Part shown: positions 1 to 6,074 of the stretch, one piece after another | How the letters are laid out: each line of letters opens with the position of its first letter | How positions within the stretch are numbered: position 1 is the stretch's first letter | Source: Prevotella sp. CAG:924 | Lineage (GTDB): Bacteria; Bacteroidota; Bacteroidia; Bacteroidales; Bacteroidaceae | Assembly: GCA_000431975.1 (NCBI GenBank) | Contig: HF988605.1 | Span: 1-21,749 of the forward strand | Length of the DNA stretch: 21,749 nt | Direction of reading: 5' to 3' | The notes under the pieces: generated by a model | Seen by the model: only the letters and a program-made list of their open reading frames with translations | The model's database searches: none | Told to the model about the DNA's origin: nothing | Translations under genes and position numbers: made by a program

Positions 1-452
1 TTACTTTGCCAAGTAATATATGGTAACTTTTCCCAAAATACAGACATTCTGCAACACACTGATTTTCAACATCTTGCAAGGCAGCAGATAAACCCGGCAA
101 CAAAGGGGCCTGTCGGGGCCTCCTACCGCCTAAAAATCGGGCGGACAGCCACCGAGAAGGAGGCTGAAAATAGCCTGCAACAGACCGGCGGGCTTCTGTA
201 TCCGGGATTTGTGACTGTAAAGAAAAATAGAATGAATTTCAAGAGATTGCTTCCTTCGGGCAGGTCTCGCCCCGCACTTCCGCGTCCTTCCCCTGCCCCG
301 GAAGAAAGGAAGGGCAGCCCGACATCCTTTCCGGCCATACAGGATCGCCACCTTATTTTATAGGGTTACCGCCAAAGACTTCCCACACAAAGGGCAGGCC
401 CTGCCGTCTGCACTACCCCATCCCCGCGGGCTCTTCAAGGAACGAAACGGAA
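1..452. other. Gene-free, highly structured left-edge region
   Basis: No convincing gene lies here. The short open frames on the minus strand have no promoter or family resemblance. Several hairpins are visible: CCGCC/GGCGG at 126-130 and 140-144; two mutually exclusive stems, CAGCC/GGCTG (146-150 with 162-166) and AGGCT/AGCCT (161-165 with 172-176); CTGCCC/GGGCAG (293-298 with 312-317); and GGCAG/CTGCC (393-397 with 401-405). Alternative stems of this kind are typical of regulatory leaders, and the possible riboswitch within this stretch is listed separately. Otherwise nothing is recognised. Confidence 0.5.
256..400 (-). promoter_or_regulatory. Possible diverged cobalamin riboswitch (minus strand)
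   Basis: Read on the minus strand, this stretch shows in order: GGGAA (near 380-384), a GG-rich segment followed by AACCC, a GGCGA..CTGTA segment, a GC-rich hairpin, GGGGAAGGAC, and finally GAGACCTGCC (259-268). The same order occurs in cobalamin riboswitches, where the last element is the B12 box. The match is imperfect: the CCCGCAACTGTA and GCCACTG elements are poor. The gene it would control would lie to the left, outside the window, more than 250 bases downstream of the B12-box-like string. The receptor gene inside the window is upstream of it, so it cannot be the target. This could equally be chance similarity in GC-rich structured DNA. Confidence 0.25.
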
Positions 453-475
453 GAAGGCGGGTCACTCCCGCCTTC
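453..475 (-). terminator. Terminator of the TonB-dependent receptor gene
   Basis: A 9-bp stem (GAAGGCGGG with CCCGCCTTC, loop 462-466) lies 44 bases past the receptor stop codon. On the minus strand it is followed by a weakly T-rich stretch (TTCCGTTTCG), so it is a plausible but not strong intrinsic terminator. Confidence 0.6.
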
Positions 476-518
476 CTTTATGTTGATTTCACGAATGGAG
501 TTATTATAAATATGGTTA

Positions 519-2567
519 TTATAGTTTCACTTTCACGCCTGCCATGATCCAAAGTCCGGGCTGCTCCACGGCAGTGAGGTCGTAATAACGATGCCCCGTG
601 ATGTTGTCGGCCGACAGATACAGATCGTAATGCCGGGCCGTCCACTGCAGCTTGCCGTCCAGCTTCCAATAAGGCGTGTAGCCGTTCATGCGTTGCTGCC
701 AGCGGAGATCCCAATGGGCGGAGAGGAGGCTCCAGATGCGGTGGTCGACGCTGACGACAAACTTATGGCGCAGATACTCCAACGCATAGAGCGACCGGTA
801 GATCGTCGCCGTCGTCTCGTGGTGCTGATGGATATAGGCATAGCCGATGCTCACCTTCTCCACCGGACAGCCTGCCATCAGGTCGGCAGGGCGCAGCGTG
901 GCATCCAGGGACGCTCCCATGTTGTTCAGCAGGCCGATGTTCAGCGCGTGATACTTCGTCGCGTCCTCCGTCTCGTACACCCAGTCGATCATGTTCGTGC
1001 CATGGGAGTAGAAGGCATTGACCACGACATCGACGCCCACGCGCCGATAGCGCGTGCCTATGCGCACCTCGTCCTTCTTCTCCGGCTTGAGATTGACATC
1101 TCCCTGCTGGGCCACATTGCTGGTATAGAGATCAGTGTAGGTGGGCAGGCGCAACGCCTTGTTGTAAGAGGCGTACACCTTCCAGTGATCATCGGGCCGG
1201 TAGCTCACGTCGACACCGGGATAGAAGCGATAGTCGCCGTCGAGACCTGTGTTGCGGTTGGCCATCACACCGGCCGACAGCGTGAAGCCGCCCACGACGA
1301 CATTATGCTCCAGGAAGAAGCTCGTGTTCGTCCGTCCGCCACGATGGTCATAAAGGCCCTTGCCGTCTCCGATCTCCTTCATGTCGGCAGAGTCGAGAGG
1401 CGCGCCGTAGGCCGTGGAATAGATGTCCTCCTTGCGGATGTCGAAGCCTACGGACGTCCTGCCCGCCAGCCACTTCAGGTAGGCGTTGACGCCACCGCCA
1501 TACACCAGCAGGTCGTGATAGTTCTCGCCGTTGGCCGCGCCGTGCCGGCCGCGGATGAGCTGATAGTGGTCATAATACCTGTTGCCATACAGCTGGGGCG
1601 CCACCTCCCACCGGTGCTCCCTGTCGTGGAGGGACAGGCGGGCCGCCGCCATGAGATTGTCGGTCTTCTCGTACTGGTCATTGTAATTGGCGCTGTAGAA
1701 CGTGTTGGCACCGTAGCTCTGCTGATTGCCGCCGGCCTGCACCGACAGATCGGCCATTGCGCCCAGCCTCAGCCTGCCTTGGACGAAGACGTGGCCGCGC
1801 TCGAAGTCGCTGTTGTCCGTGCCTCCGTCAGAGCGGTGATAGCCTCCGCTGACAAGGATGGAGCTGCGGGGCAACACCCTGGCCGCCGCATCCGTGCCGG
1901 CATAGGCCGTGCCCTCGGCACCGAAGGAACCGAAGGAGCCGCCCTCCACACGGGCCGTGAGGCTGCGGCCGGGAACGCCCGACCGCGTCACGATGTTGAT
2001 CGCACCGTTGAAGGCCGACGTGCCCAAGACGCGCGAGCTGGCACCCCGGAGCACCTCTATGCGCTCGATGTCGCTCAAGGCGACAGGGAAGAAGCCCGTG
2101 TTGTGGCCCGTCTGCGGATTGGTGATATTCACGCCGTTGAGCAGAATCGTGATCTGGTCAAAGGTGCCGCCATCGATGGAGATATCCGTCTGTACGCCAA
2201 AACCACCGCGCTGACGGACATCGACACCGGTAGTTAGTTTTAAAAGATCATTGATCGTAGTGACACCCGCACGATGGATGTCATCACGGGTGATCACCTC
2301 AACGACGCGCGCGCTCTCAATGGCCGTAAGCGGCGCTCGCGATCCTGTCACCTCGACCTCGTCCAGCTTCACCGAATTGAAAGCCACAGAGTCGTCGGCC
2401 AGATCGACGCGCGTGCTTATGCCATTCGCCTTGGCATAGGTCAGGGAGGCCACGCTCAATACACCGATGAGCACCTCACGTCCCAGACAAGAGAACAGCG
2501 CATAGGGCCTGCGGGAAAACTGATGGAACCGCAGCACCTCACGCTCATTGAATGTGGGTTGATACAT
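519..2567 (-). CDS. TonB-dependent outer-membrane receptor, short BtuB-like type
   Basis: The protein is 682 residues and would import a scarce nutrient across the outer membrane using TonB energy; the substrate cannot be read from sequence. An N-terminal region with the string ALFSCLGREVLIGVLSVASL forms an extended signal peptide. A TonB-box-like segment (LDEVEVTGSRAPL) comes next, then a plug domain with DISIDGGTFDQ, LLNGVNITNPQTGHN and VLRGASSRVLGTSAFNGAINI, then a beta-barrel ending in GVKVKL (last residue hydrophobic, as usual for barrels). It lacks the carboxypeptidase-like N-terminal extension of SusC-type receptors and has no SusD neighbour, so a metal chelate or cobalamin-type substrate is more likely than glycan. 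I chose the ATG at 2567: it sits 34 bases from a good promoter, whereas the longer frame (to 2636) would start upstream of that promoter. It is divergent from rplU. Confidence 0.9.
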   Translation of the reverse strand: MYQPTFNEREVLRFHQFSRRPYALFSCLGREVLIGVLSVASLTYAKANGISTRVDLADDSVAFNSVKLDEVEVTGSRAPLTAIESARVVEVITRDDIHRAGVTTINDLLKLTTGVDVRQRGGFGVQTDISIDGGTFDQITILLNGVNITNPQTGHNTGFFPVALSDIERIEVLRGASSRVLGTSAFNGAINIVTRSGVPGRSLTARVEGGSFGSFGAEGTAYAGTDAAARVLPRSSILVSGGYHRSDGGTDNSDFERGHVFVQGRLRLGAMADLSVQAGGNQQSYGANTFYSANYNDQYEKTDNLMAAARLSLHDREHRWEVAPQLYGNRYYDHYQLIRGRHGAANGENYHDLLVYGGGVNAYLKWLAGRTSVGFDIRKEDIYSTAYGAPLDSADMKEIGDGKGLYDHRGGRTNTSFFLEHNVVVGGFTLSAGVMANRNTGLDGDYRFYPGVDVSYRPDDHWKVYASYNKALRLPTYTDLYTSNVAQQGDVNLKPEKKDEVRIGTRYRRVGVDVVVNAFYSHGTNMIDWVYETEDATKYHALNIGLLNNMGASLDATLRPADLMAGCPVEKVSIGYAYIHQHHETTATIYRSLYALEYLRHKFVVSVDHRIWSLLSAHWDLRWQQRMNGYTPYWKLDGKLQWTARHYDLYLSADNITGHRYYDLTAVEQPGLWIMAGVKVKL

Positions 2568-2600
2568 AAATACGAATGATTGATTTCGTGAAATCGGGCG

Positions 2601-2632
2601 CAAAGGTAAGAAAATGTCGTTGTTCCCGCAAG
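2601..2632 (-). promoter_or_regulatory. Promoter of the TonB-dependent receptor
   Basis: On the minus strand a perfect Bacteroidota -7 box TACCTTTG (2601-2608) is preceded, 20 bases upstream, by CTTG (2629-2632) at the -33 position. The start codon is 34 bases downstream, and this decides the choice of start. Confidence 0.65.
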
Positions 2633-2703
2633 CCATCCCTTAATCTTTCTTAAATAATTTATAATTCATTCACCCTGACGCGCGTAGAATTCCAGGAAAG
2701 TTG

Positions 2704-2711
2704 TAACTTTG
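2704..2711 (+). promoter_or_regulatory. Promoter -7 box of rplU-rpmA
   Basis: TAACTTTG matches the Bacteroidota -7 consensus exactly. The -33 element is not obvious. The predicted transcript has a leader of roughly 75 bases before rplU. Confidence 0.6.
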
Positions 2712-2717
2712 TACAGA

Positions 2718-2793
2718 TTTAGTCCGTATAGGCTCGAATAAGTGCTTTGATGCTAAGCCGCCTAACGGAAAAACCCGTTTTATAAATTAAAAA
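2718..2793 (+). promoter_or_regulatory. rplU-rpmA leader with hairpin
   Basis: The untranslated leader contains a small hairpin, AACGG (2764-2768) with CCGTT (2775-2779) around a six-base loop, 14 bases before the start codon. Ribosomal protein operons are often autoregulated through leader structures, so an L21-binding site is possible. Nothing in the sequence proves it. Confidence 0.3.
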
Positions 2794-3111
2794 ATGTACG
2801 CAATCGTAGAGATTAACGGTCAGCAGTTCAAGGTAGAAGAGGGCAAGAAGCTCTTCGTACACCACATGAAGGATGTAGAAGCCGGTAAGACTGTTGAGTT
2901 CGACAAGGTGCTGCTCGTTGACAAGGACGGCGCAGTGACTGTCGGTGCACCCACTGTAGAAGGTGCAAAAGTAGTAGTTGAAGTAGTGAACCCGCTCGTG
3001 AAGGGCGACAAGGTGATCGTGTTCCGCACGCACCGTCGTAAGGATGAGCGCAAATGGCGCGGTCATCGCACACAGTTCACTCAGGTAGAAGTTAAACAAG
3101 TAATCGCTTAA
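2794..3111 (+). CDS. rplU: 50S ribosomal protein L21
   Basis: The protein is 105 residues, the usual length for bL21, a 23S rRNA-binding protein of the large subunit. It begins with the family signature YAIVEINGQQFKVEEGKKL, and the C-terminal part carries the rRNA-binding FRTHRRKDERKWRGHR stretch. It is the first gene of an rplU-rpmA pair, the near-universal arrangement. It is preceded by A-rich sequence (TAAATTAAAAA) instead of a Shine-Dalgarno site, as is common in Bacteroidota. Its TAA stop overlaps the ribosome-binding site of rpmA, so the two genes are probably translationally linked. Confidence 0.97.
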   Translation: MYAIVEINGQQFKVEEGKKLFVHHMKDVEAGKTVEFDKVLLVDKDGAVTVGAPTVEGAKVVVEVVNPLVKGDKVIVFRTHRRKDERKWRGHRTQFTQVEVKQVIA

Positions 3112-3117
3112 AGGAGG
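3110..3117 (+). promoter_or_regulatory. Strong Shine-Dalgarno site before rpmA
   Basis: AAAGGAGG lies 8 bases before the rpmA ATG and overlaps the rplU stop codon (3109-3111). This is a near-perfect anti-SD match, in contrast with the A-rich leaders of most other genes here. Confidence 0.8.
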
Positions 3118-3125
3118 AACACACA

Positions 3126-3416
3126 ATGGCACATAAGAAAGGTGTAGGTAGTTCTAAGAACGGCCGCGAGTCAGCCGCACAAAGATTAGGCGTAAAGATC
3201 TGGGGTGGCCAGAAGGTTATCGCCGGCAACATCATCGTTCGCCAGCGTGGCAACAAGCACTTCCCCGGTGAGAATGTAGCACAGGGCAAGGACGACACAC
3301 TGTACGCTCTGACGGACGGTGTGGTGTACTTCCACAAGGGTAGCCGCGACAAGTCGACGGTATCCGTGCTCTCTCCTGAGGTTTACGCTGAAAAGACCAA
3401 GAAGGCTGAAGCATAA
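3126..3416 (+). CDS. rpmA: 50S ribosomal protein L27
   Basis: The protein is 96 residues. bL27 sits next to the peptidyl-transferase centre, its N-terminal tail reaching toward the tRNA acceptor ends. The sequence starts directly with MAHKKGVGSSKNGRES, the mature tail, so no Firmicutes-type N-terminal cleavage extension is present. GGQKVIAGNIIVRQRG and HFPGENVAQGKDDTLYAL are diagnostic. It runs about 8-10 residues longer than many homologues, because of a lysine/alanine-rich tail after VSVLSPEVYAEK. It is the second gene of the rplU-rpmA operon with a 14-base gap, followed by a strong terminator. Confidence 0.97.
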   Translation: MAHKKGVGSSKNGRESAAQRLGVKIWGGQKVIAGNIIVRQRGNKHFPGENVAQGKDDTLYALTDGVVYFHKGSRDKSTVSVLSPEVYAEKTKKAEA

Positions 3417-3450
3417 ATAATAAAAAACACTTATTCCAAACAAACACGAG

Positions 3451-3490
3451 AGCCCGTCTTCCCTCCGGAAGATGGGCTTCTTGCTTTTTA
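3451..3490 (+). terminator. Intrinsic terminator of rplU-rpmA
   Basis: A stem of 12 base pairs (3451-3462 with 3467-3478, one G-T pair) encloses the loop CTCC and is followed by TCTTGCTTTTTA. It lies 34 bases past the rpmA stop. Confidence 0.9.
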
Positions 3491-3525
3491 TACCCATTTC
3501 TTGTCACAATACGAAAATAATTCTG

Positions 3526-3533
3526 TAACTTTG
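3526..3533 (+). promoter_or_regulatory. Promoter -7 box of serS
   Basis: TAACTTTG matches the Bacteroidota -7 consensus, with a TTG at 3501-3503 that could be a -33 element at slightly long spacing. It lies 35 bases before the serS start codon. Confidence 0.6.
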
Positions 3534-3568
3534 CAACTTAGAAATTAAATAACTAAAGATACAGCAAT

Positions 3569-4861
3569 ATGCTTACACTCAAACTCATCAGTGAGGAAAC
3601 TGAACGTGTGATCAAAGGTCTGGAGAAGAAGCACTTCAACGGTGCGCGCGAGGCCATTGAGAAGGTATTGGAATATGACAAGATCCGTCGTGAAAGCCAG
3701 AAGAAGCTCGATGCGAACAAGCAGCAGCAGAACCAGCTGTCAAAGCAGATCGGCGGTCTGATGAAAGAAGGCAAGAAAGACGAAGCCACCAAGATAAAGG
3801 AAGAGGTTGCCCAGCTGAAGGCCGACGACAAGGCCCTCCAGGAGGTGATGGAAAAGGCACAGCACGACATGACCGAGGTGCTCCTCACCATCCCTAACAT
3901 CCCCAATGATGACGTGCCCGAGGGTAAGGACGCATCCGACAACGTGGTAGTGAAAGAAGGCGGCGTAAAGCCCGAGCTGGGTCCTGACGCCCTGTGCCAC
4001 TGGGACCTGCTGAAGAAATACAACCTCGTGGACTTCGACCTCGGCGTGAAGATCACCGGCGCCGGCTTCCCGGTATATATCGGCAAGATGGCCCGCTTCC
4101 AGCGCGCGCTGGAGGCTTTCTTCCTCGATGAGGCCCGCAAGGCCGGCTATCTGGAGATACAGCCGCCCTACGTGGTGAATGAGGCCAGCGGACTGGGCAC
4201 CGGCCAGCTGCCCGACAAGGAGGGCCAGATGTACCACGCCAACCTTGACAACCTCTACCTCATCCCGACGGCCGAGGTGCCTGTCACCAACATCTACCGC
4301 GACGTGATCCTCGACGAGAAGGACCTGCCCATCAAGCGCTGCGCCTACTCTGCCTGCTTCCGCCGCGAGGCCGGCTCGTACGGCAAGGACGTGCGCGGCC
4401 TGAACCGCCTGCATCAGTTCGACAAGGTGGAGATCGTACGCATCGACACCCCACAGCACTCTTACGAGTCGCTCAAGGAGATGCTGGCCCACGTAGAGGG
4501 ACTGCTGCAGAAGCTGGAGCTCCCCTATCACATCCTCCGTCTCTGCGGTGGTGACATGAGCTTCACCTCTTCCATCTGCTACGACTTCGAGACCTGGAGC
4601 GCCGCCCAGGGCCGCTGGCTCGAGGTAAGCTCCGTGTCTAACTTCGAGAGCTATCAGGCCAACCGCCTGCACTGCCGCTACCGTCACGCCGACGACAAGA
4701 AGATCGAGCTGTGCCACACCCTCAACGGCTCGGCCCTCGCCCTGCCCCGCATCGTCGCATCCATCCTCGAGGACAACCAGACGCCCGACGGCATCAAGGT
4801 GCCGCGCGTACTCGTGCCCTACTGCGGATTCGAGATGCTCGACGACAAGAACTTCGAATAA
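3569..4861 (+). CDS. serS: Seryl-tRNA synthetase
   Basis: The protein is 430 residues, the normal size for the bacterial enzyme that charges tRNA-Ser (and pre-selenocysteine tRNA where present). Residues 1-105 form the antiparallel coiled-coil tRNA-binding arm, rich in K, E and Q. The class II catalytic core follows: serine-binding TAE (234-236), motif 2 around ACFRREAGSYGKDVRGL (262-278) with HQFDKVE just after, and motif 3 LNGSALALPRIVASILE (385-401) carrying the ATP-binding arginine. It is transcribed alone from its own promoter, with a very stable hairpin 55 bases after the stop codon. Confidence 0.97.
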   Translation: MLTLKLISEETERVIKGLEKKHFNGAREAIEKVLEYDKIRRESQKKLDANKQQQNQLSKQIGGLMKEGKKDEATKIKEEVAQLKADDKALQEVMEKAQHDMTEVLLTIPNIPNDDVPEGKDASDNVVVKEGGVKPELGPDALCHWDLLKKYNLVDFDLGVKITGAGFPVYIGKMARFQRALEAFFLDEARKAGYLEIQPPYVVNEASGLGTGQLPDKEGQMYHANLDNLYLIPTAEVPVTNIYRDVILDEKDLPIKRCAYSACFRREAGSYGKDVRGLNRLHQFDKVEIVRIDTPQHSYESLKEMLAHVEGLLQKLELPYHILRLCGGDMSFTSSICYDFETWSAAQGRWLEVSSVSNFESYQANRLHCRYRHADDKKIELCHTLNGSALALPRIVASILEDNQTPDGIKVPRVLVPYCGFEMLDDKNFE

Positions 4862-4915
4862 TCGGAGCTCATCCCACAAGTCATAAGAATTACCCTTATT
4901 CATAAAGACACAAGA

Positions 4916-4968
4916 AACATTCCCCGGGCCGTGATGCCGCACAAGCGTGCATCCGCCCGGGGAATGTT
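4916..4968. terminator. Long GC-rich hairpin downstream of serS
   Basis: A perfect 14-bp outer stem (4916-4929 with 4955-4968, core CCCCGGGC) continues inward as GATGC/GCATC and CGC/GCG around ACAA, so nearly all 53 bases pair. There is no T-run on the plus strand. It may act as an RNA 3'-end stabiliser, a terminator, or a transcription barrier in either direction. A similar CCCCGGGC-core stem ends the nfn gene. Confidence 0.6.
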
Positions 4969-5101
4969 GGTTAATGTCCAAGTCATCCCGTCTGATCCGA
5001 CAGTCCTCTACGCCCCCACATCAAGAGCCTGCGGGCATACGGCATCGTCCACACCAGGACCGGAAAATGCGACAAGACAGCAAGGCATACACCAAACCGG
5101 T
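4969..5101. other. Unassigned stretch between two hairpins
   Basis: This interval, together with the flanking hairpins, makes up the gene-free gap after serS (4862-5217). No open frame with family resemblance and no -7 box is seen. It is of interest only because a strong plus-strand terminator follows it. Confidence 0.4.
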
Positions 5102-5168
5102 TCATCCGATATCTCGAGTGACAGCATATCCCGTGCCGTCACTCCAAATATTGGATGAGCCTTTTTTA
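5102..5168 (+). terminator. Strong intrinsic terminator with no assigned gene
   Basis: TCATCC (5102-5107) pairs with GGATGA (5153-5158). The stem continues through a G-T pair, ATAT/ATAT and a 7-bp GAGTGAC/GTCACTC stem (5116-5122 with 5138-5144), and GCC plus six T (5162-5167) follows. The T-run is on the plus strand. The nearest plus-strand gene, serS, ends 240 bases upstream and already has a hairpin, so the transcript that ends here is unclear. Confidence 0.75.
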
Positions 5169-5217
5169 TTGGTGAGTACCATGGCATTCGAATTGACTAA
5201 AGTCGAACGCTGTTTCT

Positions 5218-5649
5218 TCACTCTTCGTTCTTCATTTTACTTATTCTGTATTTCATTGTTCTCAGTGCGCTGTATGATATGCCGGTGGTTTGCATAATCT
5301 CGTTGTTGGTTTTACCTTTATTAGCCATTAACAGGATGAATGTGTTGTATGGAGTCAGCTTTTTGTAGTTATGCTCTATGCTTTCTATCGTTTTAGGGTC
5401 TATAGTCCTGTAATATTCTATCACGGCCTCATAGTCGTCCTTTTTCCATGTTATGGTCTTACCTCCTTTTCCCAGTTCATCGTAAAGCATGCGTCCATGG
5501 CCGAGAATCGTCATCCTCCTTTCTTTCAGACTCTCAATTTTCTTGTTCAGCTTCTCTATTTCCTTTTCGTCCTTGTCTTTCTCCTTGTCCAGTTCGCTTA
5601 TCTTCTGCCTGTATTGTTCCGTCTGACCTTTTGCAGGGTAATAGTTTGC
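5218..5649 (-). pseudogene. 5'-truncated regulator remnant: coiled coil plus HTH
   Basis: An open frame of 143 codons runs from just after an in-frame TAA (5650-5652) to a TGA at 5218-5220. Only its last 98 codons follow an ATG (5514). The part before that ATG still reads as a heptad-like coiled coil rich in K, E, D and L, for example ELDKEKDKDEKEIEKLNKKI. The C-terminal part ends in a LuxR/TetR-like helix-turn-helix pattern (NKGKTNNEIMQTTGISYSAL). The layout fits the C-terminal end of the Bacteroidota regulators that have N-terminal TPRs, a transmembrane helix, a coiled coil and a terminal HTH. The TPR and membrane parts are missing and no promoter or start region is seen, so it is most likely a relic. 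A short expressed DNA-binding protein from 5514 cannot be excluded. Confidence 0.6.
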
Positions 5650-6074
5650 TTATATACAGCGGATCCTATAAGTCTTGGAAATCATGGCGGCTCAGGACTC
5701 CGGTGGAGCGGCAGCCCGGCTTCCCGAATCGTTTCAACAGACGGGTGATAGACACAAGAGACCGAAGGGAATTAGGTCGTGGAAAGAATCTTTCCTATTC
5801 TGGGATGACGCTGAAGCCGTTCGGACGTGCACGGCTTCAGCGTCATCCCAGACCGGTCGTCCGGTCTTTGCAAGGATACGATGGCCTTTTCGGGCCCAGG
5901 CCAAGCGATCCCATCCATTTGTCGGAGGAGCCGACAAGATCGGTCATCGCATATCCAGACGAAGACAGGATCTCCTGCCGTAATTCCGACAGTCCTTATC
6001 TCCTCACCCGAGAATGCTTACCTGATCATCCCCCGTCTCCCTTTTGAGAAGTCCCCGCTTGGGTTGTAAGCGTG
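5650..6074. other. Gene-free region dominated by hairpins
   Basis: Open frames on both strands here (for example 5448-6047 + and 5734-5937 -) are by-products of palindromic DNA and resemble no family known to me. The stretch contains the hairpin cluster at 5781-5937 listed separately. A weak CGCTT/AAGCG stem just past the phosphatase stop (within 6055-6075) could be that gene's terminator. Confidence 0.5.
5781..5937. repeat. Cluster of five tandem hairpins around a 20-bp perfect palindrome
   Basis: Five hairpins stand almost back to back: GGAAAG/CTTTCC (5781-5786 with 5790-5795); a perfect 20-bp inverted repeat (5801-5820 with 5831-5850, 10-base loop); GACCGG/CCGGTC around TCGT (5851-5866); GGCCT/AGGCC (5883-5887 with 5898-5902); and TTGTCGG/CCGACAA (5919-5925 with 5931-5937). 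No long T-run follows on either strand, so this is not a simple terminator. It may be a REP-like interspersed element, a structured RNA, or the remains of a small non-autonomous mobile element. Confidence 0.6.

Noticed and set aside
240..270. SRP (4.5S) RNA-like apical sequence, CCCGAAGGAAGCA on the minus strand
   Set aside because: The opposite side of the loop lacks the required CAGG/GGTCAGG sequence and no long flanking helix can be formed.
591..2237. Long plus-strand open frame (548 codons) opposite the TonB-dependent receptor
   Set aside because: It is antisense to a clear receptor gene. Its translation is rich in V, R, H and A without any domain, as expected from a GC-biased third position in the true gene.
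3740..4981. Long minus-strand open frame (413 codons) opposite serS
   Set aside because: Shadow of serS; it runs through the downstream hairpin and resembles no family.
5801..5866. Integron attC site
   Set aside because: No core GTTRRRY-type sites flank the palindrome, no integrase is near, and there are no cassette-like genes.
5448..6047. Plus-strand open frame of 199 codons over the hairpin cluster
   Set aside because: It overlaps the regulator remnant and the palindromes. No promoter is seen and the composition is atypical, so it is better explained by structured non-coding DNA.
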